Positions 11,001 through 23,393 of a stretch of DNA of 64,000 bases are shown here, in pieces; within the stretch, counting starts at the first letter, position 1, and each line of letters starts with the position of its first letter. The position numbers were made by a program, and so were the translations under genes. The DNA lies in contig NZ_CP036274.1 of NCBI RefSeq assembly GCF_007747655.1, positions 4,464,001 through 4,528,000 of the forward strand, written 5' to 3'. The notes under the pieces were generated by a model. The model saw only the letters and a program-made list of their open reading frames with translations. It ran no database searches and was not told the DNA's origin. Source of the DNA: Anatilimnocola aggregata. Its GTDB lineage: Bacteria > Planctomycetota > Planctomycetia > Pirellulales > Pirellulaceae.

Positions 11001-14000
11001 TCGATTCCCTCACCTATAACGCCAGCGGGGCCACACCCACCGTCAACAGCACGAATGCCACCGACGGCAACATCACGGCACCGGGCCGCACGACTGTGAA
11101 CTTTCTGAATTCCGAGTCGCTCAACCTCATCAACGTATCCACCATTGCGGGCACCAGCGGCAACGATGCCTTCATAGTCCGTAAGGCAACCAGCGGTGCG
11201 GACGATATCGAGTATCAGGTAAATCTTGGTCCTTGGGTCAAAATCGTTTCGCCGCCGCCAAGCGGTGTCGAGTTTCAGGGCCTTGCTGGCGACGACTTCC
11301 TCACTGTGGATTTCAGCGCCGGCAGTTTCACCGTCCCTGTCAAGTTTGACGGCGGCTCGCCAACTACGAACCCTGGCGATAGCCTCGCGCTCACCGGCGG
11401 TGCTTTTGCCACGGGTACGTTTGCCTTTACCGATGCCAACTCCGGCACGATCGATCTCACCGGCAACAGCCAAATCTCCTACACGGGACTGGAACCAATT
11501 GTCTCCACGGGCTTGACGATCAACGACCTGATCCTCACGTTCAACGGTGGCGCCGAGACGATCGAACTGACAGACGCTGCCGGCGCGAACATGTTCATCG
11601 ATAGCACGGCTGGAGAGAGCCTGACGTTCTCCAATCCCACCAGCTCGCTCACCATCAACGCCGGCACAGGCATCGACATTGTGAATATCACAAGCGTCGA
11701 TGCAGCTTTTAATGCGGCGCTCAACATCAACGGCGACGCTGACAGCGACACGATCAACCTGAACGCAGCGTTGTCGCTTGGGAGCGCCACCAGCATAGGC
11801 AATGTTGCGATTACGGCCGAAGCCATCAATATCGGCGCGAACATCAGCACCGATGCTGCAGCCACGAACGCTGGTAGCGTCACCTTCACCGGCCCCGTTG
11901 TCCTCACGGGCAATGTAGCAATCGATACCGACGCAACTTCGGGAACAGATGGTGCTGTTACGTTCACCAGCACAGTGAACGGCACAACAGCTGGCGCGCA
12001 GTCGCTGACAATCAACTCGGGTAGTGCGGCAATTGCGCTAAGCGGCGCTGTGGGCAATGCCGTGTCACTCTCTGGCTTGGTTGTCAGCACCACATCTGCT
12101 TCTCCCTTTGTTTTGCCGGCAGTCACCCTGGGTGCCAACCTCGATATATCGATAGGTGGCGCGGTAACTCAAACGGGTGCTCTGATTGCGGCGGGAGCTG
12201 AACTCAAAGGTGCCGGTAGCTACACCTTGAACAACGTTGCCAACAATGTGACCACGCTTGCGGCCAACTTGACGGGAGCTGGCAGCGGTGTTTCGTTTAC
12301 GGATGCGAATACGCTGATCGTGGGAACCGTAGGTGCTACGACCGGCATCACCACAGCGGCCTCAAGTGGTGCCGATACGACCGGAAACGATACGCGGACT
12401 TCAGGAGGGGTGACACTTTCGGTGACGACCGGCAACTTAACGATTAGTGGCGCGTTGACCACTGGAAATGTAAGTGTTCCCGGAGCTTCCGCTGGCACTG
12501 ATGCGGCGACTAGTGGCAGCATCACAGCAACCGCGACAGCGGGCAGCATTACGGTGGGTGCCAACTTGACCACCGGAACGGCCACTGAGGATGACGATAA
12601 CAGCGGAAATGAGTCGACAATATCGGGCAGTATCAGCCTGACTTCGGCGACGGGTATCTCAGGTGTGGGACGCCTGATTACAGGGAATGCGAGTCACACG
12701 GGAACCGTCGCTGCTGGAACCGACACAGTAACCAGCGGTTCGATCACGCTCAACGTAACGGGTGCTGGCGATGTCGGGCTTTCGGCTACAAGTGCCCTGA
12801 CGATTGGTACGGCAGTTGGGCTAGCCACGGCCACTGAAACCGTCACGGCAGGGAACATTACGATTACCTCTGCAGATCGGGTCAACAACGGCACCGTGGG
12901 TAGCGCGCTATCTGTGTTGTTTGGCAATGCCAGTGGCGGATCGGCAAACGTCGTTGGTGCCCTATCGGTGACTACTGACGGGCTCGCGGGAAATGCCGGT
13001 GAGATTCGTGTCACGAACTCAGGAACCACAGCAATCCGCGTCGGCACCTTGAATACTGCTGACGCCACCAGCCAGAACGTGCGCATTCAGACCGGTGGAC
13101 CTCTCGCACAGACTGTAAGCTGGGCTCTCGATACTGATATCGTGACACTCTCGGCAGGAACTACTACTCAGACCGCAGCTATCACGGCTGCTCAGTTGGA
13201 ACTCCTCGGCGCTGGCCCATATACCCTGACTCAGGCCAACAATGTGACCACGCTTGCGGCCAACTTGACGGGAGCTGGCAGCGGTGTTTCGTTTACGGAT
13301 GCGAATACGCTGATCGTGGGAACCGTAGGTGCTACGACCGGCATCACCACAGCGGCCTCAAGTGGTGCCGATACGACCGGAAACGATACGCGGACTTCAG
13401 GAGGGGTGACACTTTCGGTGACGACCGGCAACTTAACGATTAGTGGCGCGTTGACCACTGGAAATGTAAGTGTTCCCGGAGCTTCCGCTGGCACTGATGC
13501 GGCGACTAGTGGCAGCATCACAGCAACCGCGACAGCGGGCAGCATTACGGTGGGTGCCAACTTGACCACCGGAACGGCCACTGAGGATGACGATAACAGC
13601 GGAAATGAGTCGACAATATCGGGCAGTATCAGCCTGACTTCGGCGACGGGTATCTCAGGTGTGGGACGCCTGATTACAGGGAATGCGAGTCACACGGGAA
13701 CCGTCGCTGCTGGAACCGACACAGTAACCAGCGGTTCGATCACGCTCAACGTAACGGGTGCTGGCGATGTCGGGCTTTCGGCTACAAGTGCCCTGACGAT
13801 TGGTACGGCAGTTGGGCTAGCCACGGCCACTGAAACCGTCACGGCAGGGAACATTACGATTACCTCTGCAGATCGGGTCAACAACGGCACCGTGGGTAGC
13901 GCGCTATCTGTGTTGTTTGGCAATGCCAGTGGCGGATCGGCAAACGTCGTTGGTGCCCTATCGGTGACTACTGACGGGCTCGCGGGAAATGCCGGTGAGA

Positions 14001-17000
14001 TTCGTGTCACGAACTCAGGAACCACAGCAATCCGCGTCGGCACCTTGAATACTGCTGACGCCACCAGCCAGAACGTGCGCATTCAGACCGGTGGACCTCT
14101 CGCACAGACTGTAAGCTGGGCTCTCGATACTGATATCGTGACACTCTCGGCAGGAACTACTACTCAGACCGCAGCTATCACGGCTGCTCAGTTGGAACTC
14201 CTCGGCGCTGGCCCATATACCCTGACTCAGGCCAACAATGTGAGTACGCTGCTAGGAACAGTAACTGGTGCAGTCAGTTACACCGATGCCGACGCTTTGA
14301 TTCTGGGTGCGTCCACTTACGGCAGCACTTTGGCAGTAACTACTGGCGGAGCGCTCACTCAATCGGCCGCGATTAGTGTGACTGGCACAGCGACATTCAA
14401 CGCAGCGGCGAATAGCATCACGCTCAACACGGCAACGAATGCCTTCTCCACGGTGGTCAGCACCGGGGGAACAGTTTCTCTTCGCGATGATGGTGGGTTT
14501 GACCTCGGGGCGACGAGTGTGACTACCAATCTGATTGTGGAAAGTGCCGGAGCCATTACGCAGTCCGCGCAGATCAGCGGTAACGGCGGATTGTCGAAGA
14601 CAGGTGCAGGCACGCTCACTCTATCACTCAACAACCTCTACACCGGCGCAACTGCCATCGACCAAGGAGTTGTCGTCGTCTCCGATCCTCTGGCTCTTGG
14701 CACGATTGCTAATGGCACGATCGTCACTGCGGGCGCTGTGCTCGATCTGAACGGCCAGGCAATTGGTAATGAGGGGCTCACGCTGAATGGGACGGGGATC
14801 TCGTCGAACGGGGCGTTGATTAATTCGAGTGGAACGGCCGCAAGTTGGTCGGGGGCGGTCACGCTGGGAAGTAGTTCCAGTGTTGGCGGGACGGGGAATA
14901 TTTCTCTATCCGGAGCGATCGGTGACGGAGCGGGTTCGTTTGGCCTAACGAAGGTGGGCGCGAACACACTGTCGCTAACGACCACGGTAGGAAGTACGTA
15001 TGAAGGCGGAACGACAGTCAACGCCGGCACGCTGCTGGTGATTAACACGAGCGGTTCAGGTACGGGTAGCGGGCCGGTGAGTGTCGATGGCTCCGCAGTG
15101 CTTGGTGGTACAGGATCGATCGCGGGTGCAGTCACGTTTGTCGCTGCGAGTACCGCTCGCCTGGCACCGGGGGCAAGTCCAGAGACGTTGGAAACCGGTT
15201 CGCTCACGCTGACGACGACGAACTTCTTTGATGTCGAAATCGGCGGCACCTCGCCGGGCGATGGGACAACTGGATACGACCAGTTGATCGTCGATGGCGA
15301 CGTAACTTTGGATAACGCGCAACTGAACCTGATTAAATTCGGCACGTTCGATGTTGATCCGAATACGGCGCAGTTCTTCACGATCATCCAGAACGATGGA
15401 ACCAATCCGGTCTCGGGTGTGTTCGATACGGCGGACGGCAGTGCAGCGTTGCCCGAAGGTTCGCCCGTCATGTATGCCGGCGGCACGCTGTATGTGTCGT
15501 ACAGCGGCGGAGATGGCAACGACGTTGTGCTTTATAGCCAACCGACGGTGAATGGCACTCCGAATGCCGATACCCTGGTGCTGCGCAAAGTTCCAGCGCT
15601 GGCACAAGTGGAATACAGCTTGAATGGAGCAGCGTTCATTGCCGTGACGGACACGCTGCCGTTCACTTTCGACGGTCAATTGGGAACCGACCTGCTGTAC
15701 GTCGACACGAGCAATGGCGACCCTATCTCGACCGGGAATGTCGCATTTATTGGTGAATTGCTCCGCGTGCAGAAGCAGACTGGTCCCATCACTGATACTG
15801 CCGACTATTTGCCCTCCACGATCAGCGGCGAAGGCACCGTCACGCTGACCGGTTTCGGCGATATCAATTTCACCGACACCGACAATGTTGACTTTATCAA
15901 CCTACTAACTGTGAACATTCAAACAGCGACGCTCAACGATACGCTGACCATTGCCGATGGTAATACTGCGACGAACGGTGGCACCGTCCTTGCGCCTTAT
16001 GTAATCACGGCAGCCAACGCGCTCGTGGTGGGTGGTGCAAACGTGCCGGTAGGCTTGCGCAACGTCACGAATGCGAACATCAGCACCGTGACCCTCGGTG
16101 GCGACGGCGACGACAGCGTCACCATTAACTCGGGCACTTCTGGCCACGGCATCACGAATCTCGCCCTTGCGACTGGCAACAACACGGGACCCGAAGGCGT
16201 TACCGTTTCCGGCGCATTGACGGTCGGCGGCAATTTGAGCATTGCTTCGCAAAACATTGCCGTGAACGCGCTGCTCACTGCAGCCATCACTGCCACGCTC
16301 AATGCAGGAACCGGGGGAATCACTACATCGGCAGGCCCGGATGTGGCTGCTGTCGACCTGATTGCATCCGCAGCGACCGGCATCGCGCTCGATACAACAG
16401 TGACGAACATCACCGCCACCAATAGCACCTCGAATGCAATTACGTTCGTCGAGAGTGATGGGGCGAACCTGCTCAACGTGCAAAGCACGGGCGGGAGCGT
16501 GAGTGTGACGAGCACCACCGGCGACTTGAACGTTACTACGGTATCCGCAACCACCAGCGCGACGTTGATCGCTACGACGGGTAGCATTACCGATGCAAAT
16601 GCAGGGCTAAGCAATGTGTCTGCGGTTTCGCTGAGTGCCACGGCCGCCGCTGGCATCGATCTCGATACCACGATCACGACCTTGACGCTTGCCAATGTCA
16701 CGGTCGCAGGCGTCATTAACATCGACGACCTGGCTGGCGGCCTGACTGTCACCAGTGCGACGACCAACAACGGCTCGATCACCCTGAATGCGACCAATGG
16801 CGACCTGACTTTGATGTCGGTAACTGCAGGTGGATCTAACAATATCCTGGCCACGACAACGACCAGCGGAAATGTGCTGGTAGACGAAGTGACCGCAACC
16901 AGCGACATCATCTCAATCACGTCGGCAGCGGCTATTGAAGAATTTGACGCTGACCTCGGCGACGACTTGTCTGCCAACGTTCTCATGCTGTCTGCAGTGA

Positions 17001-20000
17001 CTGGGATCGGTGGGCTTGCCCAACTAGAGATCAATGCGAACATCACTGGCGTGCCCGCAGGACTAACTGCAAGCGTTAGTGGCGCCGGCGATATTAACTT
17101 GCGCGATTCCAGTGGATTGCGCGTGAACTCGGCCACAACAAACAGCGGCAACATTACACTCATCGGAGCAAGTGGCGGCCTGATATTGACGACGGTGACC
17201 GCTGGCGGCAGCGGTAATATTTCGGCAAGCACCCTGGCAGGGTCGGGCATTATTACTGTCGGGACACTCACCGCGACCGGCGATAGTGTCACGCTCAACG
17301 CCTTCACATCGATTGCCGACGATAATGGCGGTGACAGCAATGTGCTCGCCAACACCTTGAACGCGACTGCAGTCAGCGGCATTAACTTGGATACCGCTGT
17401 CGCTTTCGTGAATGCTGCGACAACCGGTGCAGGTAGCATCCTGCTTGACGAACTTGACTCTGTCGAACTGACGAGTGTCTCCACAGCGAATGGACTAATC
17501 ACGATCACGGCGGATGGCGCAATCGATGCCGTTAGCGTGGCCTCGCTGACCGATGCCGAAGCCAACGACATTAGCATTACTGCCACGACAGGCAACATTA
17601 CCGTCGGTGTAATTACGGCCGGCATCAATGTTGGCGATGTGACACTTCTCGCCACGACCGGTTCCATCATTGACAACGCCAACGACATTGCCACCGACAT
17701 CACCGGCGACCTGGTGACATTGACCGCCGCTAGTGGCATTGGCCAAACCGGGTTGAATGAATCGCTCGATACCAGCGCTAACACGCTGGACGTGAGCGTG
17801 ACGGCAGCTGGCGTGATTCATCTCAGCGAAGCCAATGCCGTAACGCTCAGTGCCATCGATACCGCGAACGGGCCGATCACCGTGACTGCTGGCGGAGCGA
17901 TGATCGCCACCAGCGTGGTTTCAACCTCCAGCAGTGACGCCAACGATATCCGCCTGTCGACGACGGCTGGCAACATCGCGGTCGGCACAATCAATGCAGG
18001 GGCAGCCGGCGACGTGTTCCTGAATGCAGCAGCTGCAATTACCGATGTCGATGCCACGAATCCGGATATCATCACCGACGACCTGAGCCTGCTGAGCGGC
18101 AGCGGCGTCGGTACTGGCGATCCGCTCGAAGTGGTCGCTACCAATCTGGAAGCCAGTGGTGGAACCGGCGGCGTATTTGTGACAAACACCGGAGCCCTGA
18201 CGATTGGCGGCATCGATATTGGCACCATCGGCGTCAGTGCAGGTGGAAACGACATTGTCATCACGACGACGGTTGCTCTGACAGTTGCCGAGAATGTGAC
18301 TGCCACAGGGGCTGGAGTCGATATCACACTCACGGTCGTTGATGTGGCGGGAAGTGGCCAGGATCTGACAGTGAACGACGCCGTGACCATTTCGAGCGCG
18401 GCTGCTTCGGTCACGCTGAGTGCTGGTGACAATGCGGCGCTATTGGGGACGTCTTTAATTGCGGCTGCTACCACCATCACAATCAATGTGGATGCCGGCG
18501 ATGCTGACGCCGGTACTGGTGGCATCTTCACAATGACCGCCGCCAGCGATTTCGATGCCACGTCCGCAGCGATCAATGGTGCTGGCGACGACGATTCCTT
18601 CGGCACTTTGCTCACGCGGCTTAATCCCGATGACGATACGCCCATCACTGCCAATGGCGACGCACCACACGGCACCCCGACGGGTGATAAGTTGTTCCTA
18701 TCGATTGCTGCAACCGGAACGAACCTGACCGTGACCGACTTCGGCTCGGGTGTATTCAGCTTCGGCGGGCCGCCGCCAGCCAGCGTGGGTTATACCAGCA
18801 TCGAAGAATTGAACGTGACCGGTGGTACCTACGACCTCACCATCAATCTCAACGCAGCTGAGTTCGATAACGACGGCGTGGCCGATGACCTGCGAGTTAC
18901 CCGCAATGGCGCGCTAGTAGTGGTCGAACGAACGGGAGCACCGGACGCAGCTCCCGTATCAATGAGCGATCCACCAGACCGGATTGGCACTCTCTATCAA
19001 GACCTGATGACTGCCGTCAACTCACTGACGGTCATCGGCTCGAATGACGCAGACAGTGTGACGATTGATGACGTCGGTGGGCTCATCGACTTCGCGGGCA
19101 CCGTTCCGGGCGTGACAAACAACCTGGAAGTTGTCGGAACGCCGGAATTCCTGTTCACGGGCGGCACTGGCAGCAACGTGCTTAACTTCCACCTAACGGC
19201 CACGGGCACGTCGCAAGTATATGGCATCGGCACTGGGTTGAACGGACCTGCTGCGACCAATGGCGAAATTCGCACAGCAAACGCCGCGAATGTTCTCTCC
19301 AGCTACTTCACTGGCCTGAGCGAAGTGAATCGAACCGGGATCGGTGCCAACCCAGGATCGCTGCAAGTTCTCGGAGACGCCGCCGGCAACACGATCAGCA
19401 CATTTGCTCAGGGGAGCGCCACTCGTGTGAATCCAGTCGGTTACACCCCGTTCGACTTCAGTGGCAACAACTACAGCGCCTTCACCGTCGATGGCCTGGG
19501 CGGCGACGACAACATTGAACTTGTCAGTTTTGGTACTGCTCAAGACAACGACCCACCGATTACACTAGCCGGTGGAACTGGCAACGACATGCTCCGTCTG
19601 CACAGCACCAGTTCGAATACTGGACTCGTAACGATTTTGGGAGGCACCGGCAACGACACAATTAGCCTGCACGACGCCTCGAACACGGTGAATAACATCG
19701 CCGGTCTCGTCGAAGTCGATGGCGGCGATGGCATTGTTGCCGACAACGTCGACACTCTAATCATCGACGACCGTGGCGACACTGCAGCGGACAATGTGCT
19801 GGTAACGGCCGTCGATGCTGCAAGTGCCGATCTCTACAAAGTGGAAGGAATCAACGGGCTGACCGGGGACGACGTCGTCTTCCGCAACATCGACAATCTC
19901 GATTACACCGCCACCAGTGGCAACAACGAGATCGATGGTCAATTCGTTCCCACATCGCCCGCCCACGACTTAAGCGTCGTTTCATTGAGCGGCTGGCTCG

Positions 20001-21499
20001 GTGCCGATCAGTTCTATCTGTACACTTCGGATCAAGTTGGTGGCTCAGCTCCTCCGCCGTATGTTGGCGGCGACGCCAGTGGAGTCGACATTGTCTCGCT
20101 CTATGGCTATCGACCAGGTCCCGTTGTGCCCGGTGATGGCAACGACATTTTCGGCAAGACACCTGACAACATCACAGACACGGGGGCTATGGACGTCGGC
20201 GAGATCGTCTCCGACGCCGTTCGCCTGATTCGTCCGAGTGCTTCGACGGCAATTCAAATCAACGGCGGCAGCCCTACGGGTCTCGCTGCTCCGCTGGGCG
20301 ATGTAGTCGGCGACGTGCTCAACCTCGATATCAGCGATCTGCCCAACACTTCGCGCGTGATCGTGTCGACCTTCCGTCCGGGCACCGTGGTCGCCAACGA
20401 TATTGAACCGCTGACCTGGGCCGAGATCGAAGACATCAATCTCGTCGATCAACGCAAGCTGACCAACGTACAAATGGGTGACTTGTTTGTTCGGACCACA
20501 GCTGCCAACGACCTGGTTCAGCTCAGCCGCAATGCGACGGCGGCCAACCCCAGTCAAGTTCGGCTGCGTCTGAACAGCACGATTGCCAACTACAGTGCTT
20601 CGAACAAGACGATCGTCTATACCGGTGAGGGCGCAGACGTCATCACGCAGAGCACCCTGACCATTCCAGCCGAGTTCTACGGTGAAGCGGGTAACGACTC
20701 GCTCTCCGGGGCCAGCAATAACGATTGGTTGGTGGGTGGCCTGGGGAACGATCAGATCCAAGGTGGTGCGGGGTTCAACGTGATTTGGGGTGACAACGCC
20801 CCGACCAATCCTGGCGATTCTATTCCGCAAATGGCGGAAGAAGGGGGCAATGACACGATTGGCGGCGGCGACAATGCAGACGTGATCTACGCCGGCGGCG
20901 GCAACGATATTGTGAGTGCTGGCGGTGGCGACGACTATGTCAATGGCGGCCAGGGCAACGACGGCATCGACGGCGGTGCCGGCGACGATCGGCTGTACGG
21001 CGGACTCGGCAACGACACGCTCCAAGGCAATATCGGCAACGACTTGCTGTCGGGTGGCGATGGTGATGACTGGCTGCTCGGCAACTCCGGCAACGATGTG
21101 CTAATCGGTGGCACCGGTGCCGACACGCTCGATGGTGGCGATGGCAACGACTTGCTGATCACCGGCGGGTTGGCTGGCGGTGCCGAGAATAGCACCTGGA
21201 CTTCAGAACCCAACACAACCACGTTCGCCGCCAACACCTTCAGCAGCGTAACGGACAACGACGATGCCTTGCTGGAATTGCTGCAAGCCTGGCGGAGCAA
21301 TACCACACCGTCCACTCTGCCGCCACTCCTCACCCCGCTGAACATCCAGCACGACGGTGTCGATGACGATGCTTACGGCGGCTTCGGCCACGACCTCTTC
21401 AACTGGGAACTAGCCGACATGCAAGATGAACTTCCCACCGCTGCCGGACCCAACGACTACAACAACGCCTACACAGGTCCCGACTCTAACCTCCCGTAA
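8015..21499 (+). CDS. Giant patchwork exoprotein: beta-helix, autotransporter-type and RTX repeats
   Basis: A 4494-residue protein, rich in T, S, A, G, N and D, in which I noticed no cysteine. An arginine-rich N-terminus leads to [12 protein letters not shown] (about 36-47), the planctomycete sorting-type motif also seen in the divergent neighbour. Residues about 490-826 form a right-handed parallel beta-helix-like region ('[10 protein letters not shown]', '[11 protein letters not shown]', 'NNVFQNN', 'NYWG'). Residues about 1409-2072 are two identical 332-residue units. Two autotransporter passenger-type repeats follow near 2189-2230 and 2307-2343 ('[11 protein letters not shown]', '[12 protein letters not shown]'). 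Residues about 4222-4386 carry glycine-aspartate RTX nonapeptides that bind calcium in known families. It is probably secreted or cell-surface attached; I see no autotransporter barrel. I chose ATG 8015; ATG 8027 is equally possible and GTG 7955 would add 20 residues. None has a clear ribosome-binding site. A hairpin lies just past the stop. Confidence 0.93.
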   Translation: MIRPMLNRTKSLWNRFFARKQSAAKRATPLRRRKAFLESLEERRLLATVETAFPFTEVGGVAFTSLGDTPGSSAGRTFDYDFAANPSAAYFENGIDFTWAPKSAGLGLSGNANSANVLPINSTNLVPGSITATSAQWLITDVPFDSTGDHVQDSFIPFGRLSLTISETSSPLLTGAAIPSGVEHIGVAIRVTDSFKANFKFEVSTDGITYVPADTYYTNNSAGTGGSRTSFAASGWYDKVPVLSANAVATGTANDGTDDSFELVRLGANIQASVNGNPVFLLPAASITGLTVNGSNDDDTLTVDASIVSSGLAIIFNGGAGGNDTLEFTGTGVTNATLTHASATDGTVMLDGTTLTYTGLDPILINTPGANWVLEYTSDPAPVTLADVAGDLQVTRSGVAEQVTISPVGLASLTVRTGTGADTIEFDSLPAGWTAAITIDGQGAADILNVNTADLTSTGNITLAGVETANLSRNITTGGVLSGNATTVNVDDAPNGQIADAIALAASGATVNVAAGTYTEFIPSLSKSLNLKGAQAGVDARTRVAVPETILNHSQGAFNVLANNVTIDGFTFQGVTNSAFLGFAVAMGNGASTGTQVLNNVFQNNIAGLALANSGASQVLVKQNLFRNNNGPGQLNTDIYSDQFVAGAAGLSNVLIEDNTFTNSATVVDSWAIGFSNTAATPFTNITIRNNSIDNHGRATYFYNTDNLTVTGNNMTGVTNYAIGLFNGNDLVSVSNNRIENGNRGLWITSDIGAPNSDVTVSGNALLNNTLGNIILEAGSLTGTLNASANYWGTTSPAAVLGTIDNSPALPVDFTPLLNNDESVLNQAVTGFTPNYSALTVHASGTQAGSTGRVQEAVNLVTDPGTINVLAGTYTESAVTANKNFLSLLGPAGGGAILSAALNATGTGTLTVNDLAFTGGTFTNYGTVNLGSTSMTAGTYTITGTSVQRAGDQATGAVTLSGVNNLSATGGSGADAFTVTPPMAGLNISVDGSGGLDSLTYNASGATPTVNSTNATDGNITAPGRTTVNFLNSESLNLINVSTIAGTSGNDAFIVRKATSGADDIEYQVNLGPWVKIVSPPPSGVEFQGLAGDDFLTVDFSAGSFTVPVKFDGGSPTTNPGDSLALTGGAFATGTFAFTDANSGTIDLTGNSQISYTGLEPIVSTGLTINDLILTFNGGAETIELTDAAGANMFIDSTAGESLTFSNPTSSLTINAGTGIDIVNITSVDAAFNAALNINGDADSDTINLNAALSLGSATSIGNVAITAEAINIGANISTDAAATNAGSVTFTGPVVLTGNVAIDTDATSGTDGAVTFTSTVNGTTAGAQSLTINSGSAAIALSGAVGNAVSLSGLVVSTTSASPFVLPAVTLGANLDISIGGAVTQTGALIAAGAELKGAGSYTLNNVANNVTTLAANLTGAGSGVSFTDANTLIVGTVGATTGITTAASSGADTTGNDTRTSGGVTLSVTTGNLTISGALTTGNVSVPGASAGTDAATSGSITATATAGSITVGANLTTGTATEDDDNSGNESTISGSISLTSATGISGVGRLITGNASHTGTVAAGTDTVTSGSITLNVTGAGDVGLSATSALTIGTAVGLATATETVTAGNITITSADRVNNGTVGSALSVLFGNASGGSANVVGALSVTTDGLAGNAGEIRVTNSGTTAIRVGTLNTADATSQNVRIQTGGPLAQTVSWALDTDIVTLSAGTTTQTAAITAAQLELLGAGPYTLTQANNVTTLAANLTGAGSGVSFTDANTLIVGTVGATTGITTAASSGADTTGNDTRTSGGVTLSVTTGNLTISGALTTGNVSVPGASAGTDAATSGSITATATAGSITVGANLTTGTATEDDDNSGNESTISGSISLTSATGISGVGRLITGNASHTGTVAAGTDTVTSGSITLNVTGAGDVGLSATSALTIGTAVGLATATETVTAGNITITSADRVNNGTVGSALSVLFGNASGGSANVVGALSVTTDGLAGNAGEIRVTNSGTTAIRVGTLNTADATSQNVRIQTGGPLAQTVSWALDTDIVTLSAGTTTQTAAITAAQLELLGAGPYTLTQANNVSTLLGTVTGAVSYTDADALILGASTYGSTLAVTTGGALTQSAAISVTGTATFNAAANSITLNTATNAFSTVVSTGGTVSLRDDGGFDLGATSVTTNLIVESAGAITQSAQISGNGGLSKTGAGTLTLSLNNLYTGATAIDQGVVVVSDPLALGTIANGTIVTAGAVLDLNGQAIGNEGLTLNGTGISSNGALINSSGTAASWSGAVTLGSSSSVGGTGNISLSGAIGDGAGSFGLTKVGANTLSLTTTVGSTYEGGTTVNAGTLLVINTSGSGTGSGPVSVDGSAVLGGTGSIAGAVTFVAASTARLAPGASPETLETGSLTLTTTNFFDVEIGGTSPGDGTTGYDQLIVDGDVTLDNAQLNLIKFGTFDVDPNTAQFFTIIQNDGTNPVSGVFDTADGSAALPEGSPVMYAGGTLYVSYSGGDGNDVVLYSQPTVNGTPNADTLVLRKVPALAQVEYSLNGAAFIAVTDTLPFTFDGQLGTDLLYVDTSNGDPISTGNVAFIGELLRVQKQTGPITDTADYLPSTISGEGTVTLTGFGDINFTDTDNVDFINLLTVNIQTATLNDTLTIADGNTATNGGTVLAPYVITAANALVVGGANVPVGLRNVTNANISTVTLGGDGDDSVTINSGTSGHGITNLALATGNNTGPEGVTVSGALTVGGNLSIASQNIAVNALLTAAITATLNAGTGGITTSAGPDVAAVDLIASAATGIALDTTVTNITATNSTSNAITFVESDGANLLNVQSTGGSVSVTSTTGDLNVTTVSATTSATLIATTGSITDANAGLSNVSAVSLSATAAAGIDLDTTITTLTLANVTVAGVINIDDLAGGLTVTSATTNNGSITLNATNGDLTLMSVTAGGSNNILATTTTSGNVLVDEVTATSDIISITSAAAIEEFDADLGDDLSANVLMLSAVTGIGGLAQLEINANITGVPAGLTASVSGAGDINLRDSSGLRVNSATTNSGNITLIGASGGLILTTVTAGGSGNISASTLAGSGIITVGTLTATGDSVTLNAFTSIADDNGGDSNVLANTLNATAVSGINLDTAVAFVNAATTGAGSILLDELDSVELTSVSTANGLITITADGAIDAVSVASLTDAEANDISITATTGNITVGVITAGINVGDVTLLATTGSIIDNANDIATDITGDLVTLTAASGIGQTGLNESLDTSANTLDVSVTAAGVIHLSEANAVTLSAIDTANGPITVTAGGAMIATSVVSTSSSDANDIRLSTTAGNIAVGTINAGAAGDVFLNAAAAITDVDATNPDIITDDLSLLSGSGVGTGDPLEVVATNLEASGGTGGVFVTNTGALTIGGIDIGTIGVSAGGNDIVITTTVALTVAENVTATGAGVDITLTVVDVAGSGQDLTVNDAVTISSAAASVTLSAGDNAALLGTSLIAAATTITINVDAGDADAGTGGIFTMTAASDFDATSAAINGAGDDDSFGTLLTRLNPDDDTPITANGDAPHGTPTGDKLFLSIAATGTNLTVTDFGSGVFSFGGPPPASVGYTSIEELNVTGGTYDLTINLNAAEFDNDGVADDLRVTRNGALVVVERTGAPDAAPVSMSDPPDRIGTLYQDLMTAVNSLTVIGSNDADSVTIDDVGGLIDFAGTVPGVTNNLEVVGTPEFLFTGGTGSNVLNFHLTATGTSQVYGIGTGLNGPAATNGEIRTANAANVLSSYFTGLSEVNRTGIGANPGSLQVLGDAAGNTISTFAQGSATRVNPVGYTPFDFSGNNYSAFTVDGLGGDDNIELVSFGTAQDNDPPITLAGGTGNDMLRLHSTSSNTGLVTILGGTGNDTISLHDASNTVNNIAGLVEVDGGDGIVADNVDTLIIDDRGDTAADNVLVTAVDAASADLYKVEGINGLTGDDVVFRNIDNLDYTATSGNNEIDGQFVPTSPAHDLSVVSLSGWLGADQFYLYTSDQVGGSAPPPYVGGDASGVDIVSLYGYRPGPVVPGDGNDIFGKTPDNITDTGAMDVGEIVSDAVRLIRPSASTAIQINGGSPTGLAAPLGDVVGDVLNLDISDLPNTSRVIVSTFRPGTVVANDIEPLTWAEIEDINLVDQRKLTNVQMGDLFVRTTAANDLVQLSRNATAANPSQVRLRLNSTIANYSASNKTIVYTGEGADVITQSTLTIPAEFYGEAGNDSLSGASNNDWLVGGLGNDQIQGGAGFNVIWGDNAPTNPGDSIPQMAEEGGNDTIGGGDNADVIYAGGGNDIVSAGGGDDYVNGGQGNDGIDGGAGDDRLYGGLGNDTLQGNIGNDLLSGGDGDDWLLGNSGNDVLIGGTGADTLDGGDGNDLLITGGLAGGAENSTWTSEPNTTTFAANTFSSVTDNDDALLELLQAWRSNTTPSTLPPLLTPLNIQHDGVDDDAYGGFGHDLFNWELADMQDELPTAAGPNDYNNAYTGPDSNLP
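12239..14230 (+). repeat. Perfect-looking tandem duplication, 2 x 996 bp
   Basis: Copy 1 is 12239-13234 and copy 2 is 13235-14230. Both begin with GCCAACAATGTGA, and the same 13 bases recur at 14231 before the sequence diverges (GTGACC becomes GTGAGT). The offset is 996 bases everywhere I checked and I found no mismatch by eye. 996 is 332 codons, so the frame of the giant exoprotein is kept. The flanks upstream of each copy differ in DNA but encode a similar GAG-YTL motif. Confidence 0.92.
20680..21170 (+). repeat. RTX (hemolysin-type calcium-binding) nonapeptide array
   Basis: Near the C-terminus of the giant exoprotein there are repeated units of the form GGxGxDxLx ('GGLGNDQIQ', 'GGGNDIVSA', 'GGAGDDRLY', 'GGDGDDWLL', 'GGTGADTLD', 'GGDGNDLLI'). 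In known RTX proteins these fold into a calcium-stabilised beta-roll and often accompany type I secretion. About 105 residues of non-repetitive tail follow. Confidence 0.9.
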
Positions 21500-21525
21500 G
21501 ACGATTGTTGCCGTTGAGCGAATAC

Positions 21526-21557
21526 CTCACTCGTTGCAGAACCAGCTGCCGAGTGAG
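21526..21557. terminator. Hairpin between two convergent genes
   Basis: CTCACTCG (21526-21533) pairs perfectly with CGAGTGAG (21550-21557). An inner GCAG/CTGC pair follows after a two-base bulge, with AACCAG as the loop. It lies between the stops of the giant exoprotein gene (21499) and the minus-strand oxidoreductase (21600), so it could stop transcription from either side. No T-tract is present, so this is a candidate only. Confidence 0.5.
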
Positions 21558-21599
21558 TTGTTTGGGGAGTTCATCGCGCTGGGCCGTTGGGAATTCACG

Positions 21600-22592
21600 T
21601 CATATTTTGACGATGGTGCGGCCCACAATCTCGCCGCGCAAAATCTGTTGAATTTTCTCTTCCAACTCGCTTAAGGAGACTTCGGTCGCCAGCAGATTCA
21701 AATCGCTCATGCGCCAGGGGCCAGCTAACTGTTCCCAGATTCGCAAGCGACGATCGTAAGGAAGTGCAGCTGAGGCGATGCCCGCGAGAATCACGCCACG
21801 CAATAAGAACGGATGCACCGATAGCGACAATTCGGTACCACCGACCAGCCCGCACGCAGCCACCACGCCATAGTCGCGCAGTTGCCGCACAATGGTCGTC
21901 AAGGTTTGTCCTCCCACGGTATCGACCGCGGCTGCCCAGCGCGCCGAGAGGAGCGGTTTAGTTGTTGCATTTAGTACTTCGTCACGTCCGATGACTTGCT
22001 TCGCCCCCCAACTTTGCAGTGTACTGGCCAGCTGCGATTTGCCTGTGACGGCAACCACTTGATAACCAAGTTGCGCGAGCAACTTTACTGCCAGCGAACC
22101 GACCCCGCCGGTTGCGCCAGTCACGACCACTTCGCCTGCGTCGGGAGCAATTCCGTTTGTTATCAAGGCCTGCACGCACTGCGCGGCAGTAAAGCCAGCC
22201 GTGCCGAGAATCATGGTTTCCTTCAGCGAAAGTCCGGCGGGAAGTGGAACGATCCAATCGGCCGGAATGCGAACAAATTGCGACCAACCGCCCCAATGTC
22301 CTGCTCCCAGATCGTTGCCCGTGATGACCACACTTTGCCCGGGCAGAAATCTCGGGTTGGTGCTCGCTTCGACGATGCCCGCTGCATCAATGCCCGGCAC
22401 ATGAGGCAACGTGCGTACGACTCCCGGATGACCTCCGGCGGCCAGCGCGTCCTTGTAGTTGAGCGATGAGTACTCCACTCTGACCAGCACTTCATCGGCC
22501 CCCAGCGCATCAAACGGCAGTGAGCAGACTCCGCGCGTCACCTTGCCGGCCGCATCTTTTTCCACATAAAAGCAAGTGAAGTTGTCGATCAT
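21600..22592 (-). CDS. Zinc-independent MDR oxidoreductase, AcuI/YhdH type
   Basis: A 330-residue quinone-oxidoreductase-like protein of the medium-chain dehydrogenase/reductase superfamily, YhdH/YhfP/AcuI branch. Characterised AcuI members reduce acryloyl-CoA with NADPH. The catalytic-domain motif 'SSLNYKDALA' and the 'HVPGIDAAGIVEAS' loop are present, followed by a Rossmann fold with 'VVTGATGGVGSLAVKLLAQLG'. The length matches the family. The open frame continues 55 codons upstream of ATG 22592, but that stretch is unlike the family, and GGAG sits 8 bases before ATG 22592, so I start there. The exact substrate cannot be told from sequence. It converges on the giant exoprotein gene and diverges from thioredoxin. 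Confidence 0.93.
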   Translation of the reverse strand: MIDNFTCFYVEKDAAGKVTRGVCSLPFDALGADEVLVRVEYSSLNYKDALAAGGHPGVVRTLPHVPGIDAAGIVEASTNPRFLPGQSVVITGNDLGAGHWGGWSQFVRIPADWIVPLPAGLSLKETMILGTAGFTAAQCVQALITNGIAPDAGEVVVTGATGGVGSLAVKLLAQLGYQVVAVTGKSQLASTLQSWGAKQVIGRDEVLNATTKPLLSARWAAAVDTVGGQTLTTIVRQLRDYGVVAACGLVGGTELSLSVHPFLLRGVILAGIASAALPYDRRLRIWEQLAGPWRMSDLNLLATEVSLSELEEKIQQILRGEIVGRTIVKI

Positions 22593-22999
22593 CAGAAACT
22601 CCAGGGAGAGGGATGTTGTCCGGCGCAAGTGTCCCCTACGCGGGAGAGGGAGGCGCAAAGCGCCCGAACGCAAGTCAGCACCTTGACGTAGGTTGTTCCC
22701 GCAGCATGAGTTACGGCTACTGGCTGGTACCAGCCCAGGTTGACAGCACAATCGCAAGACACCTAGAATCTGGAATTCTTCGGCGAGTTTGAAAGACTGA
22801 TGGAACCAACGGTCGAAGTCAGCATTTCTTCAGCAGTTGGTGTTTACCGCAGTGAAAGGAATTATCTCCTTGGCGGTATAACTCAGTAACTCGATCGGTC
22901 GAAGATCTAACCTGTCCATCTAGCCGTCAAAGTCAACGTAACCTCGCAAGATTATACCCGTCGCTGCTGCCCGGTTTGGGCGGCTCAAAGGAGCACACC
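22593..22999. other. Divergent promoter region, oxidoreductase / thioredoxin
   Basis: About 400 bases between two divergent genes. Apart from the AAAGGAG ribosome-binding site of the thioredoxin gene at 22987-22993, I see no gene, clear operator or RNA element. A stretch near 22874 superficially recalls a tRNA but lacks the expected arms. Confidence 0.4.
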
Positions 23000-23329
23000 A
23001 TGGGCGCCAATGTAGTCGAAATCAACGATACCAATTTCCAAGCCGAAGTGATCTCGAGCGATCAACCTGTGCTCGTCGACTTCTGGGCTCCCTGGTGCGG
23101 ACCATGCCGTAAAATCGCGCCCATGATTGACGAATTGGCTTCGGAAAACGTCGGTAAGGCCAAAGTCGGTAAAGTGAATGTCGACGACAGCCAGTCGTCG
23201 GCCATGCAGTACGGAATCGAAGCGATTCCCACACTGATCATTTTCCACAAGGGCCAACCGGTGCAACGCTTTCAAGGCATTCCCAATAAGGCCCGTGTGC
23301 AAGAAGCGCTCGACGCCGCCAAGGCGTAA
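23000..23329 (+). CDS. trxA: Thioredoxin
   Basis: A 109-residue cytoplasmic thiol-disulfide oxidoreductase with the full thioredoxin fold signature: 'VLVDFWAPWCGPC' with the redox pair C33/C36, and the cis-proline region 'IEAIPTLIIF'. The length is that of classical TrxA. ATG 23000 is chosen because AAAGGAG lies 6-7 bases upstream and the extra codons before it do not belong to the fold. There is no signal peptide, so it works in the cytoplasm, presumably reduced by thioredoxin reductase encoded elsewhere. A strong hairpin follows the stop, so the gene is probably monocistronic. Confidence 0.97.
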   Translation: MGANVVEINDTNFQAEVISSDQPVLVDFWAPWCGPCRKIAPMIDELASENVGKAKVGKVNVDDSQSSAMQYGIEAIPTLIIFHKGQPVQRFQGIPNKARVQEALDAAKA

Positions 23330-23365
23330 GTAGCGAACCTGTACGCGACTAAGTCAAAGCAAACC

Positions 23366-23393
23366 GGCCCGTGAATCTCGAATTCGCGGGCTG
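23366..23393 (+). terminator. Hairpin terminator after trxA
   Basis: GCCCGTGAAT (23367-23376) pairs with ATTCGCGGGC (23382-23391), with one G-T wobble and loop CTCGA. The flanking bases extend the stem slightly. The downstream sequence is moderately T-rich (GTGTCGTTTCTT). It lies 37 bases past the trxA stop and upstream of the moxR operon. Confidence 0.65.

Noticed and set aside
12239-14230. CRISPR or satellite interpretation of the repeat
   Set aside because: There are two 996-bp coding copies, not short repeats with unique spacers.
15997-17784. 595-codon minus-strand open frame inside the giant exoprotein gene (also 20045-21025, 14638-15519, 17818-18675)
   Set aside because: Long antisense frames are expected opposite T/A/G/D-rich coding with GNC-type codons. 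Their translations are low-complexity and lack family features.
22593-22757. In-frame 55-codon extension of the AcuI/YhdH-type oxidoreductase
   Set aside because: Arg- and Cys-rich sequence unlike the family; the internal ATG at 22592 has a GGAG site and gives the normal N-terminus.
22874-22935. tRNA-like stretch upstream of trxA
   Set aside because: It recalls a D-arm in one place but there is no T-loop, no matching acceptor stem and no plausible anticodon arm.
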